Program-made: the position numbers and the translations under genes | Source of the DNA: Bdellovibrionales bacterium | GTDB lineage: Bacteria; Bdellovibrionota; UBA1018 | Assembly (NCBI GenBank): GCA_018968995.1 | Contig: JAGWZD010000162.1 | Location: 1 to 5,377, forward strand | Direction: 5' to 3' | DNA length: 5,377 nucleotides | Shown: positions 1 through 5,377 of the stretch, one piece after another | How positions within the stretch are numbered: the stretch's first letter is position 1 | Layout of the letters: every line of letters starts with the position of its first letter | Notes under the pieces: model-generated | The model's database searches: none | Told to the model about the DNA's origin: nothing | What the model saw: only the letters and a program-made list of their open reading frames with translations

Positions 1-323
1 CCGAGACTGAGATTGACCCTTTGGCTCGGGCGCTTCGTCGTATCTTGCGTCAGCAATACGGGTTTCCGGAAACAGGAAAGTTTGGCATCCCCACGGTGTA
101 TTCCCGAGAGTCCGTCATGGAGCCCGTTGAGCTCAAATACGATAATGGCCAAGGATTTAAATGTGTTTGTCCCCAGGGAAATAATGGGCTGAACAGCTGT
201 GATGATAAAAATTTGATTCTGGGCTCTGCGAGCTTTGTTACTGGGACCTTCGGCTTGGTTTGCGCGTCCAAGGTGGTTCGCGATCTAATCGAGAATTGTG
301 GTCCGTCATCCGCGCCAGCGTGA
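1..323 (+). CDS. tcdA: tRNA threonylcarbamoyladenosine dehydratase TcdA, C-terminal part (5' end off the window)
   Basis: The reading frame is open from the window edge (first full codon at base 3) to TGA at 321-323, giving 106 visible residues. The order of conserved pieces fits the end of TcdA (CsdL): a DPLARALRRILR helix, a VYSRES segment, a cysteine-bearing loop and the closing GSASFVTGTFGLVCAS stretch followed by KVVRDL. E. coli TcdA is about 268 residues, so roughly the last 40% is visible; the ATP-binding ThiF/E1-like core lies upstream of the window. The family uses ATP to dehydrate t6A37 in tRNAs that read ANN codons to the cyclic form ct6A, improving decoding; it is cytosolic and works with the CsdA-CsdE sulfur relay in E. 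coli. A TTG at base 21 is not a credible start because the family match continues upstream of it. The loop carries a C-x-C-x9-C pattern at bases 162-200. Confidence in the family is high, although the catalytic residues cannot be checked here. Confidence 0.88.
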   Translation, partial: ETEIDPLARALRRILRQQYGFPETGKFGIPTVYSRESVMEPVELKYDNGQGFKCVCPQGNNGLNSCDDKNLILGSASFVTGTFGLVCASKVVRDLIENCGPSSAPA

Positions 324-366
324 GTTCGTACTTGCGCCAGTGGCGGTTCTTGAATACCCATAAACC
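324..366 (+). other. tcdA-fbaB intergenic gap
   Basis: Forty-three bases separate the tcdA stop from the fbaB start on the same strand. I see no hairpin followed by a T-run, so no intrinsic terminator, and no clear -35/-10 pair. An in-frame TAA at 361-363 closes the aldolase frame just before its ATG. No Shine-Dalgarno sequence lies at normal distance; the nearest purine-rich piece (TGGCGG, 341-346) is about 20 bases upstream of the ATG. Co-transcription with tcdA is plausible but not shown. Confidence 0.5.
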
Positions 367-1428
367 ATGGCTCAAAAACTCAATTTTGAAGAACTTCTCG
401 GCGCGGATTGTCGGTCTCTCCTCGAGCACAAGTGCACCACGATACCGAAGCAAAACTTGGTGCTTCCAAGCGCAGATTGGGTCAGTCAAATTTTGTCCTA
501 TTCTGACCGCAATCCTCGAGTTCTTCGTTCGATGCAAAGTCTGTTTACAACAGGGCGTTTAGCCAACACGGGCTATGTCTCGATCTTTCCGGTGGATCAA
601 GGAGTAGAACACTCCGCCGGGGCATCGTTCGCCCCCAATTCTCAATTTTTTGATCCTGAAAACATCGTGAAATTTGCCATGGAATCGGGTTGCAGTGGGG
701 TCGCATCCACCCTGGGAGTGCTCGGAATTGCCGCCAGAAAATATGCGCACAAAATTCCCTTTGTACTCAAGCTGAACCATAACGAGTTTTTGAGCCTTCC
801 GAATAAGTACGACCAGTCGATGTTTGCTTCTGTCAAACAGGCAGCAGATATGGGTGCAGTTGCTGTAGGAGCAACGGTTTATTTTGGATCGCCAGAGAGC
901 GCGAGGCAGATTCGTGAGGTTTCGGAGGCCTTTCAAGCTGCCCACGAACTTGGGCTAGGCACGATTCTCTGGTGCTACACACGCAATAACGGGTTTAAAG
1001 TAGATGGCGTCGACTACCACACTGCGGCTGACTTTACTGGGCAGGCCAATCACTTGGGGGTTACGATTGCCGCCGATATGATTAAGCAAAAGATGCCAAC
1101 AAATAATGGCGGTTACAAAGCAACCAAGCACGGCAAGACACACGAAAAGGTTTATACCGAGCTGACTTCGGATCATCCGATCGATCTTACCCGCTATCAG
1201 TTGGCGAACTGCTACATGGGTCGTATCGGATTGATTAATTCTGGCGGTGAGAGCAAAGGGGCGTCTGATTTGGCTGACGCAGTCAAGACAGCCGTGATCA
1301 ATAAGCGCGCTGGAGGTATGGGGCTGATCGCCGGACGCAAGGCTTTCCAGCGTCCTTGGTCCGAGGGGATCGCGTTGATGCACGCGATTCAGGACGTTTA
1401 TCTCGATTCTCGCGTCACCATTGCTTAA
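367..1428 (+). CDS. fbaB: Class I fructose-bisphosphate aldolase (FbaB/DhnA type)
   Basis: Complete 353-residue protein, close in length to E. coli FbaB (350) and colinear with it end to end. It should reversibly cleave fructose 1,6-bisphosphate to dihydroxyacetone phosphate and glyceraldehyde 3-phosphate through a Schiff base, in the cytosol, for glycolysis or gluconeogenesis. Visible marks: [15 protein letters not shown] at 74-88 (first barrel strand, substrate region), KLNHNE at 135-140, [13 protein letters not shown] at 163-175, [20 protein letters not shown] with Lys240 aligning to the Schiff-base Lys237 of E. coli FbaB, NGGYKA at 247-252, and the phosphate-binding end INSGG (290-294) plus GLIAGRKAF (319-327). 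No metal-binding class II pattern is present. ATG 367 is the first possible start because TAA lies in frame two codons upstream; the ribosome binding site is weak. The stop overlaps the stop of the convergent kinase gene. FbaB-type enzymes are often used under gluconeogenic conditions, which would fit the nearby acs gene; that link is an inference. Confidence 0.96.
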   Translation: MAQKLNFEELLGADCRSLLEHKCTTIPKQNLVLPSADWVSQILSYSDRNPRVLRSMQSLFTTGRLANTGYVSIFPVDQGVEHSAGASFAPNSQFFDPENIVKFAMESGCSGVASTLGVLGIAARKYAHKIPFVLKLNHNEFLSLPNKYDQSMFASVKQAADMGAVAVGATVYFGSPESARQIREVSEAFQAAHELGLGTILWCYTRNNGFKVDGVDYHTAADFTGQANHLGVTIAADMIKQKMPTNNGGYKATKHGKTHEKVYTELTSDHPIDLTRYQLANCYMGRIGLINSGGESKGASDLADAVKTAVINKRAGGMGLIAGRKAFQRPWSEGIALMHAIQDVYLDSRVTIA

Positions 1429-1430
1429 GC
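1423..1430. other. Overlapping convergent stop codons in GCTTAAGC palindrome
   Basis: The plus-strand aldolase stop (TAA, 1426-1428) and the minus-strand kinase stop (TAA, read from 1427 to 1425) share the central TTAA of an 8-base perfect palindrome. The two coding regions therefore overlap by 4 bases with no intergenic spacer. I found no convincing intrinsic terminator for either gene on either side, so each transcript probably runs into the other gene's 3' end. Confidence 0.9.
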
Positions 1431-3368
1431 GACCTCAATCAGGCTTCTGATTTCGATCGGGGCCTTCAAGATAAAGCGCGCTCCGTGCCCAGGCTGACTT
1501 TCTATCTGAAGGACACCCTGGTGAGCCTGTATAATCGCCCTATTAATGTAGAGGCCTAGTCCAAGTCCGGGAAAGTTTCGGTAAGAGGCGCGTCTTTCAA
1601 AGGGTCGTAAGAGATGGGACACGGTCTCTGGATCAATACCGATGCCTTGGTCGGCAATTATGAGTGTCCAGTGGGTTTTATCAGAAGATAGCTGAACGGT
1701 TACAGGCGTACCCCGACCGAATTTCGCAGCGTTTTGTAAAAGATTGAGAGTCATTTGCGTCATTCGGTCAGAATCTACGGAAGCTAATATTCCTGGCTCG
1801 ACATGGACCGACAAGGTGCACCCTGCCTCTTCGAGCAGAGCCTTTGCCCGGTCAATGCAGCCGAGAATCAGTGTCGAAAGGTTGACCTTGTTTTGAATTG
1901 AAATCTGAAATTGGTCGCTTTGAATCCGCGCAACATCGAGAAGGTTTTCGTTCAGACGTTGAAGGCGAGCCGCCTCCGCTTGTACCATTCGAAGAATCTT
2001 TTCGAGCTCGTGGTACCGCGATCCAGTGGCTGCTTTATTTTTTATCAGCTTAAGGCTCAGTTCGGCACCTAGTTTCAGAGCTGAGACAGGTGTTCTCAAC
2101 TCATGGGCGGCGAGAGTGAGAAATTCATTTTTGATCGTTAAATTTTTCTCAGCCTCTTTTCGTGCGACTTCCTCTTGTATGAGTCGGAGTCGATCTTGGT
2201 GAGCTTGTCTTTTCTCAGTAATATCTTCCGAGATTCCGATCACAAACTGCGGTTTTCCGTCAGCAGCATAGATGGGAAATTTCTTGGTTCTCAGCCACCG
2301 CTCTCCATTCCTGGTCTGAATCGGTTCCTCGATTTCAGACATCTTTCCAGTTCGAATCACTTCATGATCGGCTAGTGTGAAGGCTTCGGCCTGTTCAGCT
2401 GGAAAGTAATCAGCGTCACTCTTGCCAATCATAGATTCTCGAGGAATTCCAATCAGGCGCTCTCCAGCTCGATTTAGTCGTTCAAACTGGAGGGTATTTG
2501 CATCCTTCACAAAGATCATGTCGGGGATGTTCTCAAAAACCGTATCTAAAAGCCGCTGGGAGCTTTTCAGCTCGTAAGTTCTGGAGTGAACGAGTTGTTC
2601 CAGATTTTTTTCGATATTCAATGATTCGTTTTCGGCTGAATTTAATAGCCAGGTGCTCCAGGAAACGGTCAGGAGTAGCGCATGTAGTAAAATAGATTGA
2701 AAAGGTGGAGGTACGGAGTGGAAAGGTCCTCCGCCAAGCTTGTTTCCAATGGTCGCAATTAGCGAGACAGCGAGTAGGTGAGCAGCATGGTAAGGCGGAT
2801 CCAGAAGCATTGCCGAAGCCACTAAAGGTGGGAAGAGGAGAAAGGCCGTTGGCCATTGGTGATATGGGATGTCTGGTATGGGGATAAAAATTGCCAACGC
2901 GATCATTGCTCCTAGTAAAAGCGTGAAGAAACGCGTTCGGTTTTTCGTTTGATGTTTTCCTGAACGTATAAGGCCGCTGGCCTTTGTGTTGTGTAGTAGG
3001 ACGGCGATGGGAACAATAAGGAGCATTTCTAGTGAGGCTTGAAGAGCTGCATCGACCCGCAGCTCTAGCGAGAAGAGACCGGGGGAGACGCATTCGACTC
3101 CTAATGGAACCGCAAGAAGCGAATAAAATAGAAGCCACTGGGTCGCTCGGCGCTTTTGAAAAAGCTGTTGCGTTCTCTCGGGATTCGAAAGAAACGGAAT
3201 CCAGGCAATGATCCCAGAAGCGGCGACTTGAATACCCTCAATTAGGGATCTTTTAAAAACCCACTCCATCAGAGCGAGTGAGGCGAGTATCGGAAGACCT
3301 TTTTTCGGACCGCGCGTGAGTAGGAGAGATAGACCAATAGCCGCCAGCGGTAGGCTTTGATTATCCAC
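1425..3368 (-). CDS. Membrane sensor histidine kinase (MASE1-like, PAS, HisKA, HATPase)
   Basis: A 647-residue hybrid-free sensor kinase, expected in the inner membrane. Residues 5-242 hold about eight hydrophobic segments (near 6-18, 24-38, 42-60, 78-90, 112-126, 147-165, 172-210, 224-242). The last part, with [12 protein letters not shown] and GGGPF at 212-216, resembles the end of MASE1 sensor domains. A probable coiled coil (about 245-275) leads to a PAS domain at about 270-385, ending in the usual ISEDITEKR. After a linker helix, HisKA has H-box AHELRTP with phosphorylated His422. The ATPase domain has N-box LLQNAAKF (Asn546), G1 box DQGIGI (573-578), F-box around Phe590 and G2 box GLGLGL (601-606), so it looks active. 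The start is GTG: TGA lies in frame four codons upstream, and GAGG sits 7 bases before the GTG. It overlaps the response regulator gene by 8 bases, implying coupled translation and a cognate pair. The first MASE1 helix seems to be missing. The signal is unknown; the PAS domain shows no recognisable cofactor ligand. Confidence 0.93.
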   Translation of the reverse strand: MDNQSLPLAAIGLSLLLTRGPKKGLPILASLALMEWVFKRSLIEGIQVAASGIIAWIPFLSNPERTQQLFQKRRATQWLLFYSLLAVPLGVECVSPGLFSLELRVDAALQASLEMLLIVPIAVLLHNTKASGLIRSGKHQTKNRTRFFTLLLGAMIALAIFIPIPDIPYHQWPTAFLLFPPLVASAMLLDPPYHAAHLLAVSLIATIGNKLGGGPFHSVPPPFQSILLHALLLTVSWSTWLLNSAENESLNIEKNLEQLVHSRTYELKSSQRLLDTVFENIPDMIFVKDANTLQFERLNRAGERLIGIPRESMIGKSDADYFPAEQAEAFTLADHEVIRTGKMSEIEEPIQTRNGERWLRTKKFPIYAADGKPQFVIGISEDITEKRQAHQDRLRLIQEEVARKEAEKNLTIKNEFLTLAAHELRTPVSALKLGAELSLKLIKNKAATGSRYHELEKILRMVQAEAARLQRLNENLLDVARIQSDQFQISIQNKVNLSTLILGCIDRAKALLEEAGCTLSVHVEPGILASVDSDRMTQMTLNLLQNAAKFGRGTPVTVQLSSDKTHWTLIIADQGIGIDPETVSHLLRPFERRASYRNFPGLGLGLYINRAIIQAHQGVLQIESQPGHGARFILKAPIEIRSLIEVA

Positions 3369-3738
3369 AGAAACGCCTCACGACTTGGAGTAAAATCTCA
3401 AGATCGATGGGCTTCTTGACTAAGGCCTGAGACCCTTCAAAATGCGCTGCTTCTTCAGAATAGGCTGTTACCAGTGCGACTGGAATCGGGGCAAAGTGCG
3501 CATTCGCTCGAAGCGCCTTTATAAACTCCCAGCCATTCATGATCGGCATCATCAGGTCGAGTAGAATCAGACACGGGGCACTCATCTGAGAAAGTTGAGT
3601 CAGCGCCTCTTGGCCGTGGCTAGCCGTACAGACGGTGTATCCTTCCATCTCCAGAGCCAGTCGAAGCGTCATTCGAATCGATGCGTCATCCTCCACCACC
3701 AAGATGGTCTGACAGGGGGCTTTTGCCGAGTTTGCCAT
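3361..3738 (-). CDS. Single-domain response regulator (CheY-like receiver)
   Basis: A 125-residue protein that is a receiver domain and nothing else, about the length of CheY. It should accept a phosphoryl group from the kinase encoded just downstream and pass the signal on by protein contact or phosphotransfer in the cytosol. Visible residues: TILVVEDD (11-18) with the acidic pair Asp17/Asp18, phospho-acceptor Asp61 in LLDLMMPIMNGWEF, switch threonine Thr91 in ALVTAYS, and Lys109 in KKP. All catalytic positions are present. The position matching CheY Tyr106 is Leu106, so the usual switch aromatic is missing. There is no DNA-binding, cyclase or other output domain, and the protein ends naturally after its last helix. 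The start is ATG 3738-3736; an in-frame TAA thirteen codons upstream leaves no other common start codon, and the ribosome binding site is weak. It is the first gene of a two-gene operon (8-base overlap with the kinase) and is divergent from acs. Confidence 0.93.
   Translation of the reverse strand: MANSAKAPCQTILVVEDDASIRMTLRLALEMEGYTVCTASHGQEALTQLSQMSAPCLILLDLMMPIMNGWEFIKALRANAHFAPIPVALVTAYSEEAAHFEGSQALVKKPIDLEILLQVVRRFCG
3369..3380 (-). promoter_or_regulatory. Shine-Dalgarno site deciding the kinase GTG start
   Basis: On the minus strand GAGG (3379 to 3376) lies 7 bases before the GTG at 3368-3366. The same bases contain TGA (3380 to 3378) in the kinase frame, which blocks any longer N terminus. 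The site lies inside the last codons of the response regulator gene, the typical arrangement for translational coupling. It is the clearest ribosome binding site among the four starts in the window. Confidence 0.75.
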
Positions 3739-3787
3739 GGCAGCTCGGATGATTGCAACGCCTGCGCCGTGGGGTTAACCTCAGGTC
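3739..3787. promoter_or_regulatory. Short divergent start region between the response regulator gene and acs
   Basis: Only 49 bases separate the two divergent ATG codons, so promoters for both directions must lie here or inside the opposing coding sequences. Toward acs there is a weak candidate, TTGCAA (3753-3758), a 17-base spacer and TAACCT (3776-3781). It matches consensus at four and three positions and would put the transcription start about at the ATG, so I give it little weight. An 8-base palindrome GGTTAACC (3773-3780) sits near the acs end; it also supplies the in-frame stop that limits each gene's N terminus. Close spacing means regulation of one gene could easily affect the other. 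Confidence 0.4.
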
Positions 3788-5377
3788 ATGCTCATTCCTG
3801 TGAACCCGTTGTTCGCCGAAAAATCACTCCTGAATGACCAACTTGCTCAGCGAATGCGTGAGACCGCGCGGTCTTGTCCCGAGGAGTTCTGGGGTCAGTT
3901 GGCGCAGGAGCGCTTGGAGTGGATCCGTCCGTTTTCTCAAGTGAGTCGGACCAGTTTTAAAAAGCCTGTATCGATCCGCTGGTTTGACGGCGGACAACTC
4001 AATGCGTCGGTTCAATGTTTAGATCGCCACTTAGCAAAGGCCGGATCGCGCACCGCGATTGTTTGGGAATCCGATGATCCTCATGAGCCATCACGCCGCC
4101 TCACCTACGCTGAGCTTCATGAGCAAGTGGAGCTTCTATCGCATGCCCTTCGTGCCCGAGGCGTAAAAAAGGGAGATCGGGTGACGATCTACCTTCCCAT
4201 GATTCCTGAGGCCGCAGTCAGTATGCTCGCTTGTGCCAGGATCGGGGCAATCCATTCTGTTGTTTTTGGTGGATTCTCAGCCGAATCGCTCGCAGGGAGA
4301 ATTCAGGATTGTTCGAGTAGCTTTGTGATTACAGCTGATGAAGGCTTACGTGCCGGAAAGCGAGTGGCTTTAAAGGCCAACGTCGATCAGGCACTTCAAA
4401 GTTGTCCATCAGTTCAGAATGTTCTGGTGGTCCGAAGGACAGGCACCCAAGAGATTCAGTGGAACGCTCGTCGCGATCATTGGTACCATGAGGAACTGCA
4501 GGCGGCCTTAGGCATTCCGGCTGCTGAGAGGCTTTCCCACCCTGAAGTGATGGAGAGTGAGGATCCGCTTTTTATTTTGTACACTTCGGGGAGTACTGGA
4601 AAACCCAAAGGTGTTTTGCATACCACTGCCGGATATATTTTGTATGCGTCATTGACCCATTCTTGGGTTTTCGATCATCGCTCTGATGATATTTATTGGT
4701 GCACAGCCGATGTGGGGTGGGTCACAGGTCATTCGTATGTCGTGTATGGGCCCCTTGCCAATGGGGCCACGACGTTGATGTTTGAGGGCGTACCGAATTT
4801 TCCGACAGCTTCTAGGCATTGGGAAATTGTCGATAAATACGGTGTGAGCCTCTATTACACCGCGCCCACGGCGATTCGAGCTTTAATGCGCGAGGGCGAC
4901 TCTGCGGTCACTCGCGCCAGTCGGAAGAGCTTAAGACTTTTGGGTTCGGTAGGGGAGCCCATTAATCCCGAGGCATGGCTTTGGTATCACCGAGTGGTCG
5001 GTGAGTCGCGCTGTCCCATCGTCGATACGTGGTGGCAGACCGAAACAGGAGGGATCTTAATTAGCCCACTTCCAGGAGCAGTGGATCTCAAGCCGGGCTC
5101 GGCTACCTTGCCGCTTTTTGGAATTTGTCCGGTCATTGTGGATTCCACAGGAAAAGAAATGCAGGGTTCTTGCGAGGGAAATCTTTGCTTAGCTCAGTCC
5201 TGGCCCGGTCAGGCGCGAACGATCTACGGAGATCATGATCGTTTCGAAAAGACTTATTTCTCGACCTATGACGGGCTTTATTTTACCGGTGATGGGTGCA
5301 GACGTGATGAAGATGGCTATTACTGGATCACCGGTCGCGTGGATGATGTGATTAATGTCGCGGGTCATCGCCTAGGT
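3788..5377 (+). CDS. acs: Acetyl-CoA synthetase, N-terminal 530 residues (3' end off the window)
   Basis: The frame is open from ATG 3788 to the last base, giving 530 residues of an enzyme usually about 650 long. It is colinear with E. coli Acs from the start. Acs activates acetate with ATP to acetyl-AMP and then acetyl-CoA in the cytosol. Visible marks: CLDRHL at 77-82, [14 protein letters not shown] at 151-164, P-loop [11 protein letters not shown] (265-275), [15 protein letters not shown] (303-317), [12 protein letters not shown] (386-397), [10 protein letters not shown] (413-422), YFTGDG (498-503) and the hinge [13 protein letters not shown] (516-528). Val312, Thr313, Val388 and Trp416 match the acetate-pocket residues Val310, Thr311, Val386 and Trp414 of Salmonella Acs; the Trp and the VTGH form argue against propionyl-CoA synthetase. 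The C-terminal domain, including the regulatory acetylated lysine, is beyond the window. TAA four codons upstream makes ATG 3788 the first start; its Shine-Dalgarno is poor (AGG only 2 bases away, GGGG 13 bases away). Divergent from a two-component operon. Confidence 0.95.
   Translation, partial: MLIPVNPLFAEKSLLNDQLAQRMRETARSCPEEFWGQLAQERLEWIRPFSQVSRTSFKKPVSIRWFDGGQLNASVQCLDRHLAKAGSRTAIVWESDDPHEPSRRLTYAELHEQVELLSHALRARGVKKGDRVTIYLPMIPEAAVSMLACARIGAIHSVVFGGFSAESLAGRIQDCSSSFVITADEGLRAGKRVALKANVDQALQSCPSVQNVLVVRRTGTQEIQWNARRDHWYHEELQAALGIPAAERLSHPEVMESEDPLFILYTSGSTGKPKGVLHTTAGYILYASLTHSWVFDHRSDDIYWCTADVGWVTGHSYVVYGPLANGATTLMFEGVPNFPTASRHWEIVDKYGVSLYYTAPTAIRALMREGDSAVTRASRKSLRLLGSVGEPINPEAWLWYHRVVGESRCPIVDTWWQTETGGILISPLPGAVDLKPGSATLPLFGICPVIVDSTGKEMQGSCEGNLCLAQSWPGQARTIYGDHDRFEKTYFSTYDGLYFTGDGCRRDEDGYYWITGRVDDVINVAGHRLG

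Noticed and set aside
238..537. Open frames on both strands spanning the tcdA-fbaB junction
   Set aside because: They cross the end of one well-supported gene and the start of another and have no recognisable content.
559..945. A 128-codon minus-strand open frame opposite the aldolase
   Set aside because: Shadow of the conserved aldolase frame, with no family resemblance.
955..1383. A 142-codon minus-strand open frame opposite the aldolase
   Set aside because: The plus strand encodes the conserved catalytic half of the aldolase here; the antisense product resembles nothing known and lacks a credible ribosome site.
1490..1529. Inverted repeat CAGGCT / AGCCTG as a terminator for fbaB
   Set aside because: The stem is only six bases with a 28-base loop and no following T-run; likely chance within the kinase coding sequence.
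2533..3138. A 201-codon open frame on the minus strand inside the kinase gene
   Set aside because: It lies wholly within the kinase gene in another frame, is rich in Arg and Ser in the way of out-of-frame translations, and shows no recognisable domain. The kinase frame carries clear membrane and PAS segments over the same bases.
1425..3738. CrbS/CrbR acetate-switch system
   Set aside because: CrbS has a sodium-solute-symporter-like membrane domain and CrbR a LuxR-type output domain; the kinase here has a MASE1-like domain of about eight helices and the regulator is receiver-only.
3738..3758. Possible sigma-54 promoter (TGGCA followed by TTGCAA) toward acs
   Set aside because: The GG and GC elements are separated by 14 bases instead of the required 10, so it does not fit the fixed spacing of sigma-54 promoters.
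3824..4015. A 63-codon minus-strand open frame near the acs start
   Set aside because: It is antisense to a segment of acs that aligns well with the N terminus of known acetyl-CoA synthetases.
3788..5377. Propionyl-CoA synthetase (PrpE) rather than acetyl-CoA synthetase
   Set aside because: The WVTGHSY and [10 protein letters not shown] forms and colinearity with Acs from the N terminus favour acetate as the substrate.

Overview
The window is an ordinary-looking chromosomal stretch (about 50% GC by eye) from a Gram-negative-type bacterium. It holds five protein-coding genes packed almost without gaps. TcdA, an FbaB-type class I aldolase and a full bacterial-type acetyl-CoA synthetase all resemble their enterobacterial counterparts when compared with remembered E. 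coli sequences. This points to Proteobacteria or a neighbouring phylum such as Bdellovibrionota; that placement is a low-confidence inference. I see no tRNA, rRNA, insertion sequence, CRISPR array, phage gene or obvious foreign DNA.

Layout. (1) Bases 1-323, plus strand: the 3' part of tcdA, which makes the cyclic form of the tRNA modification t6A. (2) After 43 bases, 367-1428, plus strand: a complete class I fructose-bisphosphate aldolase (fbaB). (3) 1425-3368, minus strand: a membrane sensor histidine kinase (MASE1-like, PAS, HisKA, HATPase) whose stop codon overlaps the aldolase stop codon. (4) 3361-3738, minus strand: a stand-alone receiver-domain response regulator. It lies immediately upstream of the kinase and overlaps it by 8 bases, so the pair is a translationally coupled two-component operon. 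(5) 3788 to the window end, plus strand: the first 530 codons of acetyl-CoA synthetase (acs), divergent from the regulator gene with only 49 bases between them.

How it may fit together. FbaB-type aldolase and Acs both belong to central carbon metabolism; Acs brings in acetate, and FbaB-type enzymes are often linked to gluconeogenic growth. A two-component system sits between them and shares its start region with acs. Acetate-responsive two-component control of acs is known elsewhere (CrbS/CrbR), but this pair is of a different type: the kinase has no transporter-like sensor domain and the regulator has no DNA-binding domain. Any link to acs is therefore an inference from gene position only.

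I do not see strong evidence for a previously undescribed system. The most notable points are the shortened MASE1 sensor start forced by the overlap with the regulator gene, the output-less regulator lacking the usual switch aromatic residue, and the very compact divergent and convergent junctions.
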